Source: Thermogemmatispora aurantia (GTDB lineage Bacteria; Chloroflexota; Ktedonobacteria; Ktedonobacterales; Ktedonobacteraceae). Taken from it: 64,000 nt of DNA. The stretch spans positions 1 through 64,000 of the forward strand of contig NZ_BKZV01000010.1 of assembly GCF_008974285.1 (NCBI RefSeq), given 5' to 3'. The notes below the pieces were generated by a model. That model did no database searches and had not been told where the DNA came from. It worked only from the letters and a program-made list of their open reading frames with translations. Every line of letters starts with the position of its first letter. The first letter of the stretch is position 1. Shown here one piece after another: positions 26,219 through 34,908 of the stretch. The translations under genes and the position numbers were made by a program.

Positions 26219-26797
26219 TCAGGACTGCCACCGAGCCTGCTGCTCATCCCCATAGTAGTAGGCTCCCGCGAAATCCGACGCTGCCTCTTTCTTTTTGCCA
26301 CTCCAGGCGGTGATACGGATCTCGTAGACGCTGGTGCGCTGCAGCTCCTCATCATTGACGGCGCGATAGTCACGTCCCGGTTCCAGGTGTGGGGCATACT
26401 TTTTGAGCAGCAGGTGGAGCGCGGCCCGCGCCCGCTCGCGATCCTGGATGATAGCCCCTTGCCCGAAGACGACAACACTGGCGTATTCAACGCTGAAGCC
26501 CAGGGCCGTCTTGGCGGGCAAGAGTCGCCCCATTTCGTAGACGGTGAAACAGACGCGCTCGCTGCCTTCGATATTGCGGCGTGTCCGTCCACTGGCGGCG
26601 GTGTGGAGATAGATGGCGTGCGCTGCCTCATCGTAAACGAAGAGGTTGCTATTGAGAAAGGGCTGCTCGCCTTCAACGGTAGCCAGTACCCCTACTGGGG
26701 CACGGTGGAGAAAGTTGCGTATCCAGCTTTCGTCGTTGACGGCCCGATCACGCCGACGGATGTGATGTAGCTCTTGCTGCTCAGGTGGTTGCTCCAT
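26219..26797 (-). CDS. Pyridoxamine 5'-phosphate oxidase-like flavin-binding protein
   Basis: A 192-residue protein of the split-barrel flavin family that includes NimA-like nitroimidazole reductases. The pattern GVLATVEGEQPFLNSNLFVYDE is the typical FMN-barrel start, followed by IYLHTAASGRTRRNIEGSERVCFTVYE, which matches the FMN-phosphate and barrel strands of NimA-type proteins. The reaction and substrate are unknown. ATG at 26795-26797 is chosen because an AGGAG lies eight bases upstream; the GTG six codons earlier begins inside that site. Confidence 0.85.
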   Translation of the reverse strand: MEQPPEQQELHHIRRRDRAVNDESWIRNFLHRAPVGVLATVEGEQPFLNSNLFVYDEAAHAIYLHTAASGRTRRNIEGSERVCFTVYEMGRLLPAKTALGFSVEYASVVVFGQGAIIQDRERARAALHLLLKKYAPHLEPGRDYRAVNDEELQRTSVYEIRITAWSGKKKEAASDFAGAYYYGDEQQARWQS

Positions 26798-27146
26798 CCA
26801 GATGACTCCTTTCACTGGCTCAGAACCTACTGGTCTCAGAGTACCTTACCTGCTGCTGGAAGTGCCGACAAGAGCCAATGTTTTGTTGAGACAAGCAGCC
26901 ATTGACACTGGCCCTTGGACTGGCGCTTCCTATGGTATTGATAGCAACCACAGACAGGCAGCTCTCTCTTGAGCAGTCAGGATGATGGGCCGAGGCGAGG
27001 CGCTGCTCCTTGTTCTTGTACCACTGGAGCTGGTAGGGAGGAGTGGCCTGCCATCCATTCCATTCCATGAGCCGCTGCAGAGGGAGTGCCGCGCGGCTGC
27101 CTGTCAGGCTGTGCTTTTCCTGGTGCTCTGGCGAGGGGCGAGGCAG
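26798..27146. other. Intergenic region between divergent flavoprotein and DNA methylase genes
   Basis: About 350 bases. An open frame runs into the methylase from 26982, but its first 55 codons show no family character. No confident promoter pair was identified for either direction. It probably holds both promoters. Confidence 0.4.
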
Positions 27147-30100
27147 ATGTCTGAACAGGCTGCAAGAATGGATCTACCTGCTGAGAGGGAAACGCTGATC
27201 AACCAGCGAGAGAGGGAGGCGGCTGTCGGCTTACCGGCGCTGACAGCCTTGAAAGAGCGCACCTGCGAGGCGGTGGTGCTCGTGTTAACAGCGCTGGTCA
27301 GGCAAGCACAAAGACTGCTCGCTGGCCAGGCAGAGCAAGAGCAGACGGCCCTCTCTAAGCGCGGACAACTGGCCGGGCTGGCTCTCCAGGATCTGGGTGG
27401 CCTCTATGAGCAGACGCTGCGCCTGATCTATCGCCTCTTTGTGACCGAGGCTGTCGCACGCGCCGGTCTCCTGGCCCTGGCGGAAGAGCCTTCCCTGGGG
27501 GGGCGAGAGTCGGAGCCAGAAGCTACTGAGGATGAAGAGAACCGTGCTGACCGTCTCTGGGGAGATCTGCAGCGCCGGTGGGCACTGATGCGCGTGGGCT
27601 GTCGGCAGTCGGGGCTGACCCTGGCTCCCTATCCTGGCCACCTCTTTGATCCTGAGACGACGCCCTATCTGGAAGCTCTGCCGCTCCCCGATGCAGTGCT
27701 GACGCGAGTCCTGGCTCTGCTCGACGGCTTCCCCCTCTCCTGCGAGGTGAGCGCTGAGACCGGCTGGACCTGGCTGCCGGCGGCGCTCTACGAAGATATG
27801 CTGGCCTATGAGCCGCGTCTTGCCACGGAGCTACTGCACGAGGTGCAGGATCGAGGTCGACGCCTCGTTATTCCGGCCCGCCTCAATGTCTCGGCGGCCA
27901 ACGACGGTCAGTTGCTGTATCCCGTAGTGCGCATTATTGCCCCTGGTAGCATCTATCTGGCTCCCAGCAGCGGGCGCAAGAGCAGCGGTAGTTACTCGAC
28001 GCCTCCCGCCCTGGTCTCCTATCTAGTGCGGCGTACGCTGGAGCCACTGGTGAGGAACTGCCAGCGGGCCGAGGAGGTTCTGGCGCTCAGGGTGGTCGAT
28101 CCGGCGATGGGCACGGGGGCCTTTCTGGTGGCGGCTTGCGACTACCTGGCTCGGGCCTGTGCCTGCTTACCGGGCAAACTGCCAGCGCCGGAGCAGGCAG
28201 GGCTGGAGGAGTCGATGTCCTATCGTCGTCTGGTGGCCGAGCGCTGCCTCTACGGTGTCGATCTCGATGAGCTGGCTGTTGAACTGGCGCGCCTCTCGCT
28301 CTGGCTCTTCACTGGCCAGCCTGAGCAGCCAGCCACCTTTTTGCGTCACAACCTGCGCTGTGGTAACAGCCTGATTGGCATGCCCTGGCCGTGGGAGGCC
28401 ACTGCCAGTGAGGCAGCAATCCAGCCTCACCATCTCGCCAGCTTGCTGCGTCTGATCCCACTGCCGGGCGCAGTTCTGCCGCAGACGAGCGTTGAGCGCG
28501 CGCAGGCCCGACGCCTGGCCGATCTCTGGGTGGCCCTCTGGTTTTGGCCACACTCGCAGTCTGCTGCTGAGGGAGGTGGCGAAGCTGTGAGCCTGGAGGC
28601 TGTGCCGCCCTTACCGGACAGGCGTACCTGTGCCGCGCTTGTCACTGCGCTGGCGCGCGCTGAAGATGGCCCCCTGTCGGAGGACATCACACAGGAAGAG
28701 CAGCTGGCACTCACGCTCTATCTGCGCACCCTTGAGCGCCTGGTCAGACGCCTGCGTCCTTTCCACTGGCCGTTAGAGTTTCCCGCTGTCTTCTTTGCGG
28801 AGGATGGTCGTCTGCGCCCCCAACCAGGCTTTGATGCCGTGCTGGGCAATCCGCCCTGGGAGATCCTCAAGCCCAACTCCCGCGAATTCTTCGCTGCCTA
28901 TGATCCTCTCTACCGTCGGCTGGAGCGCACCGAAGCCGAGCGTCAGCGTCAGTCTCTGCTGGCTGATCGCAGCATCGAGCGCTCCTGGCGACGTCGGACC
29001 CACTGGCTTGCAAAACTGAGCCGCTATGTGCGCGCCAGCGGACTCTATCCTGCTCAGCACACTCCCATTGGGGGTAAAGCGGGCGGTGGCGATCTGAACA
29101 GTTACAGGCTCTTTGTCGAGCGCTCCTATCGCCTGCTGCGTCCCGGCGGTTACTGTGGCCTTGTGGTACCAGCCGGCCTCTATACCGATCAGAGCAGCAC
29201 TGGACTGCGCCACCTGCTCCTGGAAGAGGGGCACCTGCTTCTATTGCTGGGCTTTGAGAACCGTGCCGCCCTCTTCCCCATCGACATCCGCTGCAAGTTT
29301 GCCCTGCTGGTTTTCGCCCGCGAACACCCTCCGCCCGCTGCTCACGTGCGGGTGGCCTTTATGCTGCGCGATCCTGCCGTGTTGCAAAATGATGAGGAGC
29401 AGTTTACTATCCGTCTGCCCTGCACGCTGATTGCCCGCTTCGCCCCGGAAACCCTCTCGCTGCTAGAGCTGCGCACCCAGCGCGAAGCGGACCTCCTCAG
29501 CTGCATCTATGGCACCAGGCCGCTCCTTGGCGAGCAGCAGGCGAAGCGAGAAGCCGGTGCCTGGTCAGTGATGCTGATGCGCGAATTTGACATGACGAGC
29601 GATCGCCCGCTCTTCAACCGCAGCGGTCAGGGTTGGCCACTCTACGAAGGCAAAACTATTCACCAGTACTGCGCTGCTTTTGCCAAGCCGCGCTATCATA
29701 TCCTCCCCGCCATTGGGCGGCAGGGCCTGCTGCGCCGCGAGCTGGCGCGTCTGGAGCGGGAGCTGGAGGCGCTGGCCAGGGAGCGCTGGCCTCAGCTCCT
29801 GCCTGGTAGTGGCTGCCCCGAGCGTGTGGCGGCTCTGCTGGCCGCTCATGGCCGCGGGCCGCTGAGCGCCGAGGATGTACGCCTCGACTGCGAGGCACCG
29901 CGCCTGGTCTTTCGCCGTGTAGCCAGCAGCACTAACGAGCGCAGCCTGATCGCCACCGTCCTTCCCGCGGGCTGCTTTCTCGGCAACACCCTGACCTATA
30001 TCCGCCCCTGGTGCCTCGATCAAGGCAAGCTGGCGGCCCTGCTGAGGGCTGAACCAGATCAACCGCTCAGTCTGGCCTACGAGCCTGCCCTCTCGCCGAC

Positions 30101-30536
30101 GCTGCTAGCCTGCCTCTGTGGTCTGTTCAATTCCTTTGTGCTCGACTATGTGATTCGGCGCAAGATCTCGGTTGACATCACCATGTTTCAGGTTCGCCAG
30201 TTACCAGTGCCGCGCCTTACAGAAGACTGGCCCCATTGTCGGGCCATTGCGCGTCGTGTCGCTCGCCTCGTCTGCCTCGGTCCCGCCTTCGACGCGTTAC
30301 GCCGCCATCTGCTGGGAAGCGAAGACGCGCCCGTGCTGCCACTGGAGCGACGTCAGGCGCGCCAGCAACTGCGGAACGAAATCGACGCTATCGTGGCTCA
30401 TCTCTACGGCCTGAGTGCCAGTGATTTACGCTACTTGCTCGTTGCTCCCCACAGCTTTCCCCTGGTGCCTCACACTGTCAAGGAGGGAGTGCTGCGCGCT
30501 TTTGCTGCCGTCGAACGATTGCTTGAAAGCGAGTGA
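27147..30536 (+). CDS. Eco57I-type N6-adenine DNA methyltransferase, orphan
   Basis: A 1129-residue gamma-class adenine methylase. The block RKSSGSYSTPPALVSYLVR leads into motif I VVDPAMGTGAFLVAACDYLA (about 315-333), then YGVDLDELAVELARLSLWL and the catalytic motif IV GNPPWE (about 566-571). The C-terminal part, with FNSFVLDYVIRRKISVDITM near 993, resembles the TaqI/Eco57I specificity region. The first 280 residues are mostly helical and contain no PD-(D/E)xK nuclease motif that I could identify, so it may methylate only, unlike type IIG enzymes. No restriction, helicase or BREX/DISARM partner lies beside it. ATG at 27147 follows a GAGGGGCGAGG site; a longer frame from 26982 is possible. Confidence 0.85.
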   Translation: MSEQAARMDLPAERETLINQREREAAVGLPALTALKERTCEAVVLVLTALVRQAQRLLAGQAEQEQTALSKRGQLAGLALQDLGGLYEQTLRLIYRLFVTEAVARAGLLALAEEPSLGGRESEPEATEDEENRADRLWGDLQRRWALMRVGCRQSGLTLAPYPGHLFDPETTPYLEALPLPDAVLTRVLALLDGFPLSCEVSAETGWTWLPAALYEDMLAYEPRLATELLHEVQDRGRRLVIPARLNVSAANDGQLLYPVVRIIAPGSIYLAPSSGRKSSGSYSTPPALVSYLVRRTLEPLVRNCQRAEEVLALRVVDPAMGTGAFLVAACDYLARACACLPGKLPAPEQAGLEESMSYRRLVAERCLYGVDLDELAVELARLSLWLFTGQPEQPATFLRHNLRCGNSLIGMPWPWEATASEAAIQPHHLASLLRLIPLPGAVLPQTSVERAQARRLADLWVALWFWPHSQSAAEGGGEAVSLEAVPPLPDRRTCAALVTALARAEDGPLSEDITQEEQLALTLYLRTLERLVRRLRPFHWPLEFPAVFFAEDGRLRPQPGFDAVLGNPPWEILKPNSREFFAAYDPLYRRLERTEAERQRQSLLADRSIERSWRRRTHWLAKLSRYVRASGLYPAQHTPIGGKAGGGDLNSYRLFVERSYRLLRPGGYCGLVVPAGLYTDQSSTGLRHLLLEEGHLLLLLGFENRAALFPIDIRCKFALLVFAREHPPPAAHVRVAFMLRDPAVLQNDEEQFTIRLPCTLIARFAPETLSLLELRTQREADLLSCIYGTRPLLGEQQAKREAGAWSVMLMREFDMTSDRPLFNRSGQGWPLYEGKTIHQYCAAFAKPRYHILPAIGRQGLLRRELARLERELEALARERWPQLLPGSGCPERVAALLAAHGRGPLSAEDVRLDCEAPRLVFRRVASSTNERSLIATVLPAGCFLGNTLTYIRPWCLDQGKLAALLRAEPDQPLSLAYEPALSPTLLACLCGLFNSFVLDYVIRRKISVDITMFQVRQLPVPRLTEDWPHCRAIARRVARLVCLGPAFDALRRHLLGSEDAPVLPLERRQARQQLRNEIDAIVAHLYGLSASDLRYLLVAPHSFPLVPHTVKEGVLRAFAAVERLLESE

Positions 30537-30837
30537 TCAGCGCGGGGGCGGCCCGTCTGGTCCGAATAGTGAGCGGATTTTGAGGAATACCATAGGACCA
30601 TAGGACCATTGGGGAGGCGAGCGAGGGGTGGAACGTGCCTGCGCGTGGCCGGCGAGGACAAGGAAGAAGCAAAGATGATTTGACGTCCAGGCCCGGTCAG
30701 CCGTATAATCTTGGCCGATATCTCCCAGCGCCGCAGAAGAAAATGCTTACTTAACCTGGTGAACCGGACGTGTCGACCGTCAAAGCGGCAGGCTGCCCGG
30801 TCTATTGCCAGCCCGACAAAGGAAGGAAGCAGCGTTC
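30537..30837 (+). other. Intergenic region with short direct repeat and promoter
   Basis: About 300 bases. It contains two tandem CCATAGGA copies (about 30590-30606) and the promoter at 30680-30709. Nothing else recognised. Confidence 0.5.
30680..30709 (+). promoter_or_regulatory. Sigma70-type promoter of the DUF512 gene
   Basis: TTGACG (30680-30685), 18 bases, perfect TATAAT (30704-30709). Predicted start near 30716, about 120 bases before the ATG at 30838. Confidence 0.65.
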
Positions 30838-32244
30838 ATGCCAAAGCTCTACGGTTGGGTGCGTGAGGTGGTGCCCGACAGCCCTGCTGACCGCGCGGGT
30901 CTGCAGCCAGGCGATCTCATTCGCACAATCAACGGTCATCTTATTCGCGACCTGGTCGACTACCAGTTTTACAGCGCCGATGAGGTCCTGACTATCGTGT
31001 TCGAACGGCAGCAGGAGCAGCACGAGGTCACCATCGAGCGTCAGGAAGGCGAGAGCCTGGGTCTGATCTTTGGCGAGGAGCCGACGCCTTTTATTCGCCA
31101 GTGTGCCAACAAGTGCGTTTTTTGCTTTATTAAAGGCTTGCCGCCGCGCTACGCTGCGCAACCGGGGCTGCCGCATGGTCTGCGCTCCACCCTCTACATC
31201 AAAGACGACGACTATCGCTACTCCTTCCTCTTCGGCAATTTTATTACACTGACGAATCTCAAAGAGCAGGACTGGCAGCGGCTGGCCGAACAGCGACTGA
31301 GTCCCCTCTATGTCTCGGTTCACACGACCGAGCCGGAGCTGCGGCGCAAGATGGTCGATGGGCCGCGGGCTGGCGAGATTCTCGAGCAGATTCAGCGTCT
31401 GGGGGAGCTGCATATCACCTGTCATACTCAGCTTGTCCTCTGCCCGGGCATCAACGACGGCGAGCACCTCGAACGCAGCATTCGGGATCTGGCTGCCCTG
31501 CGTCCCATCGTTGAATCAATCTCAGTGGTGCCTGTGGGCCTGACCAAATACAACAACCTGCTCAAGACCGGCGATCTACCGCCGCTGCGTCCCTACACGC
31601 GTCAGGAGGCGGAGCAGGTCATGGCTCAGGTTGAGGCCCATCAGCGACGCTTTGCCGCCAGCCATCCCGAGGGCTATCCTTTTGTCTACCTCTCGGACGA
31701 GTGGTACTATCTCGCGGGCCGTGAGGTGCCGCCCGCCTCCCACTACGGCGACTACGCCCAGATCGAAAACGGCGTTGGGATGACGCGCTACCTGCTCGAG
31801 CAGTGGGAGAGCGCCCGGCGTCGCCTGCCCGCGCGCATGCCGCAGCCGCGGCGCCTCACTCTGGTCACGGGGACGATGGCCCGACCCATTATCGAGCGTC
31901 TGGCGGCGGATCTCAACCGCATCGAGGGTCTGGAGGCGCGCGTCATCGCCGTCGAGAATCGCTTTTTCGGCTCTCAGGTCACGGTTGCCGGGCTGCTTTG
32001 CGGTCAGGATGTCCTGGCCACGCTGCTGGAACAGGAATGGCTCGGCGATCTGGTGCTCTTGCCACGCATCATGCTCGACAACGCCGGCGAGCGCTTTCTA
32101 GACGATGTGACCGTTGAAGAATTTCAGGAACGCCTGCCGGTGCCCTCGCGCTTCGTGCGCAACGCCCAGGAGACTGTCGCCGCTGTTCGCGAGCTGGCCG
32201 GACTGCCAGCACCGCGCCTATGGGCGGCTCTGGCCACCCGCTGA
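30838..32244 (+). CDS. DUF512 family protein with PDZ and radical-SAM domains
   Basis: A 468-residue protein of the DUF512 family. Residues 1-70 form a PDZ-like domain (VREVVPDSPADRAGLQPGDLI). The radical-SAM cluster site is CANKCVFC, with Cys89, Cys93 and Cys96 in CX3CX2C spacing; YVSVHTTEPELR and VVPVGLTKYN follow as barrel strands. The C-terminal DUF512 part has FVYLSDEWYYLAGREVPP, YAQIENGVGMTR and the LLPRIMLDN motif near the end. The reaction is unknown; a role in ribosome assembly or metabolism has been suggested for relatives, without proof known to me. ATG at 30838 has GGAAGGA nine bases upstream. Confidence 0.9.
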   Translation: MPKLYGWVREVVPDSPADRAGLQPGDLIRTINGHLIRDLVDYQFYSADEVLTIVFERQQEQHEVTIERQEGESLGLIFGEEPTPFIRQCANKCVFCFIKGLPPRYAAQPGLPHGLRSTLYIKDDDYRYSFLFGNFITLTNLKEQDWQRLAEQRLSPLYVSVHTTEPELRRKMVDGPRAGEILEQIQRLGELHITCHTQLVLCPGINDGEHLERSIRDLAALRPIVESISVVPVGLTKYNNLLKTGDLPPLRPYTRQEAEQVMAQVEAHQRRFAASHPEGYPFVYLSDEWYYLAGREVPPASHYGDYAQIENGVGMTRYLLEQWESARRRLPARMPQPRRLTLVTGTMARPIIERLAADLNRIEGLEARVIAVENRFFGSQVTVAGLLCGQDVLATLLEQEWLGDLVLLPRIMLDNAGERFLDDVTVEEFQERLPVPSRFVRNAQETVAAVRELAGLPAPRLWAALATR

Positions 32245-32279
32245 TGGACGAGCGGGGATCTGTCCCTGCTATCTGCTAT

Positions 32280-33041
32280 CTACCTGGTGGCCACCGTCAG
32301 CAGGCGTCGACTCTCCAGGCTGAACGGGGCGCCCTGCTCATTGTAGGCTTCCACCCGGCTGAAACCAGCCTGGCGCAGCCAGTCCGCCAACTCGGGCAGT
32401 GTGAGCAGACGCACAAAGAAATGCGTCTCGCGCTGGCGCCCATCGCGCAGGATCACGCGCCTGGTGTGCAGGCGTCCACTGAGCACATCATAGTGCAGCT
32501 GATCGATCAGCCAGGCCCCATCGCGCTCTAAGACCATATCCGGCTGAAACACGCGCAGCAAGCGGTCGCGATTCGGCAGCTCAAGCAAGAGCCGTCCGCC
32601 GGGCTGCAACACGCGGGCAATCTCGGCCAGCACCTGGCGATTCTCCTCATCGCTGAAGTAGCCGAAGGAGGTGAACCAGCTCAGGACCGCCGCAAAGCGG
32701 CCAGTCCACTCCGTTGGCAAGGTCCGCATATCGCCCTGACGGTAGTCGACCGCCAGTCCCCGCTTCTCAGCCTCAGCGCGAGCCTGATCGAGGAAAGCCG
32801 CGCTCTGGTCTAGCCCGCTCACCAGACAGCTGCGGGCCGCCAGCCGGTTGGCGATCCTGCCGTAGCCGCAGGCCAGATCCAGCACCGGTAGCCCCGGCTG
32901 CAGCCCAAGCAACCGCCAGACCAGGTCTGCCTCCTGCTCGCTGCGCTCCTCCGTCAGGAAACGATCGTAGAAATAGCGGTAGTCGGAAGCCTCAAAGGTG
33001 CCTTCGAAATCGAAAGCCTCCGATCCCAGTGGCGAATTCAC
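32280..33041 (-). CDS. Class I SAM-dependent methyltransferase
   Basis: A 253-residue methyltransferase. SAM-binding motif I is VLDLACGYGRIANRLA (about residues 54-69), followed by VSGLDQSAAFLDQAR, the GDMRTLP acidic loop and VLSWFTSFGYFSDEENRQVL, a pattern common in small-molecule methylases. Substrate unknown. The start is GTG at 33039-33041, set by CACGAGGAG just upstream. A frame open to 33131 reads through the bioY terminator hairpin and is rejected. It lies downstream of bioY on the same strand. Confidence 0.82.
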   Translation of the reverse strand: MNSPLGSEAFDFEGTFEASDYRYFYDRFLTEERSEQEADLVWRLLGLQPGLPVLDLACGYGRIANRLAARSCLVSGLDQSAAFLDQARAEAEKRGLAVDYRQGDMRTLPTEWTGRFAAVLSWFTSFGYFSDEENRQVLAEIARVLQPGGRLLLELPNRDRLLRVFQPDMVLERDGAWLIDQLHYDVLSGRLHTRRVILRDGRQRETHFFVRLLTLPELADWLRQAGFSRVEAYNEQGAPFSLESRRLLTVATR

Positions 33042-33082
33042 AATGATCTCCTCGTGTCGGAGCAACGCCGACAACAAATGAG

Positions 33083-33107
33083 GCTCCCAGCCTGCTGGGA
33101 GCCTCAA
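33083..33107 (-). terminator. Strong hairpin downstream of bioY
   Basis: GAGGCTCCCAG and CTGGGAGCCTC form an 11-pair stem with a short loop, about 30 bases after the bioY stop and directly upstream of the next gene's ribosome binding site. No long T run follows on the minus strand (ATTTGTTG), so it may be a weak terminator or an mRNA-stabilising hairpin between two cistrons. Confidence 0.55.
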
Positions 33108-33137
33108 AGCTTGGCCAACAAGCTTCCTCACCGAGCC

Positions 33138-33776
33138 TTAGCGGGACCGGGACGGCGCTCCCTGGTCGCGTTGTGGTCCCAGGCGTAGCACCAGCCAGGC
33201 CGAGGGCAGCAAGGCCGCCGCCAGCAAGAGTTTCAGCGTGTCGCCCACCAAAAAGGGCGCCATCCCGAGTAGCAGGGCCTGAGCCGGTCCCAGATGCAAG
33301 ACCAGCGCCAGCCAGGGCACCCCGACAGCGTAGATGATCAGCGAGCCAGGCAGCATGGCCAGCGCCGCCGTCAGATAGCGGCGATCAAGCCCTCGCTCGC
33401 ACAGCCAGCCCGTCACCCAGGCCGCCAGCGGATAGGACCAGAGATAGCCCCCGGTATAGCCGAGCAAAACCGCCACGCCGCCGGAGCCGCCGGCGAAAAC
33501 CGGCAGGCCCAGCGCTCCCTCCGCCAGGTAGGCCAGCAGGGCCAAAGCCCCGCGGCGACTCCCCAGCACAGCCCCCGTCAGCAACACACCCAGCGTCTGC
33601 AGCGTAATCGGTACTGGCGTAATCCAGGGAATATAAATAGAAAATCGAGCACATAAGGCCATGAATGCACTGAAGCCAAGCACCAGTACCCCATCGCGCA
33701 GCAGAGCTGTGAAACGTGACGGCGAGCGAGCCGGCAGTACGCGATCCACCAACGTTGTACCGGACACAGAAGCCAT
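33138..33776 (-). CDS. bioY: Biotin transporter BioY
   Basis: BioY is the substrate-binding S component of the biotin ECF transporter. The 212-residue protein has six hydrophobic segments and the family pattern: WITPVPITLQTLGVLLTGAVLGSRRGALALLAYLAEGALGLPVFAGGSGG, quoted here only in part as PVPITLQTLGVLL and LAEGALGLPVFAGG, followed by LLGYTGGYLWSYPLAAWVTG. No bioM/bioN (ATPase or EcfT) lies beside it, so it would act alone or borrow an ECF module coded elsewhere. ATG at 33774-33776 has AAGGAG eight bases upstream. A promoter sits about 120 bases before it. Confidence 0.93.
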   Translation of the reverse strand: MASVSGTTLVDRVLPARSPSRFTALLRDGVLVLGFSAFMALCARFSIYIPWITPVPITLQTLGVLLTGAVLGSRRGALALLAYLAEGALGLPVFAGGSGGVAVLLGYTGGYLWSYPLAAWVTGWLCERGLDRRYLTAALAMLPGSLIIYAVGVPWLALVLHLGPAQALLLGMAPFLVGDTLKLLLAAALLPSAWLVLRLGPQRDQGAPSRSR

Positions 33777-33902
33777 CAAGGCACTCCTTTCTCAGGAACA
33801 TACGTATCAGCACTGCCTGGAAGGCAGGCAAAGACTGGGACCCGGTCAGGCCGCGCAGATCCGACGAGCTGGTGGCCAGCGGGTCCCTGTTCCTCTGCAA
33901 CA

Positions 33903-33932
33903 ATTATAGGCAGCCAGGCGTGCTGCTGGCAA
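33903..33932 (-). promoter_or_regulatory. Sigma70-type promoter of bioY
   Basis: On the minus strand TTGCCA (33932-33927), 18 bases, TATAAT (33908-33903). Predicted start near 33896, leaving a leader of about 120 bases. I see no BirA-type operator in it. Confidence 0.6.
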
Positions 33933-33977
33933 GGCGCAGCGGAGTAGAACGAGGTAGGAGGGCCTGGTCCCTCTCAC

Positions 33978-34631
33978 TCAAGCCAGCAGGGCTGCTCCCT
34001 CGTTGCGAGGATCGTTGACCAGGCGCGAGACCGGACGGGCCTGCATCTCTGCCGCCGGATAAGGGCGCAACAAAGGTAAGAGCGCCTCCGCCTCCTGCAC
34101 AGTGGGATCGAGCCAGCGCTCGCAGTCCTCGCGCGGCAGAATCACTGGCATGCGGTTATGGATCGTCGCCAACAACTCATTCGGCTCTGTCGTCACGATC
34201 GTGCATGTTCGCAGCAGGCGGCCATCGGCAGCGCTCCACTGGTCCCACAGGCCAGCGAAAGCGAACGGCGAGCCATCGCGCAGCGTAATATACATCGGCT
34301 TCTTCGAGCCGTTAGTCTGCTGCCACTCATAGAAGCCGTCAGCCACCACCAGGCAGCGGCGCGAGCGCAGCAAGCGCTTAAAGCTCGGCTTCTCAGCCAG
34401 TGTCTCTGCGCGTGCATTAATCATGCGGTTGCCGATTGCCTCCTCCCTGGCCCAGGAAGGGATCAGGCCCCAGCGCAACCAGGCCATCTGGCGTTGTCCC
34501 TCATGCAGGATGGCCACCACCTCCTGTGAGGGAGCGATATTATAGCGTGGCTGAGCCTCCAGCGTCGCTGGCACCCCGAAGATCTCAGCAATCGTCTGCA
34601 GATCAGTAATCAACGTAAAGCGACCGCACAT
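33978..34631 (-). CDS. SOS response-associated peptidase family protein (YedK/HMCES)
   Basis: A 217-residue SRAP-family protein, which crosslinks to abasic sites in single-stranded DNA through the N-terminal cysteine and so shields them. Cys2 follows the initiator Met (MCGRFTL), as required. Other family residues are the Asn in RYNIAPSQ (about 30-37), the NARAET block, the Glu in DGFYEW (about 98-103) and the His in IHNRMPVIL (about 157). Length is typical. It stands between bioY and the divergent dipeptidase gene. Confidence 0.93.
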   Translation of the reverse strand: MCGRFTLITDLQTIAEIFGVPATLEAQPRYNIAPSQEVVAILHEGQRQMAWLRWGLIPSWAREEAIGNRMINARAETLAEKPSFKRLLRSRRCLVVADGFYEWQQTNGSKKPMYITLRDGSPFAFAGLWDQWSAADGRLLRTCTIVTTEPNELLATIHNRMPVILPREDCERWLDPTVQEAEALLPLLRPYPAAEMQARPVSRLVNDPRNEGAALLA

Positions 34632-34832
34632 AGACAGCGCAACTCCTTCCTTAGCGGCCAGCCTCTCTCACCTTCAACTGAGAGCGAGAGAGAGCTGGCA
34701 AAGACACGACGGCCCCCAACCCTCTTTCTCTCTCTATTCTGCGCGCTGCCCTCGCAAGCGGCAAGGGCCAGTTCGTCTCAAGCCTCTCTAGCGGAGAGGT
34801 CTCCGTGTGGTCGGCCAGAGGAAAGCTCGCTC

Positions 34833-34862
34833 TGGACAAAGCCGGCCTGACCCTGCTACCAT
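34833..34862 (+). promoter_or_regulatory. Putative promoter of the M20 dipeptidase gene
   Basis: TGGACA (34833-34838), 18 bases, TACCAT (34857-34862) with TGC just before it (extended -10). Predicted start near 34869, about 40 bases before the ATG. Confidence 0.5.
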
Positions 34863-34908
34863 AACAGGCAGATTTCCCTTGCAGACGCTTAAGGAAGGAA
34901 GAGTTGTC

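Noticed and set aside
33042..33131. Longer methyltransferase start at 33131
   Set aside because: The extra codons would be read through the hairpin after bioY, and the GTG at 33041 has an excellent GAGGAG site.
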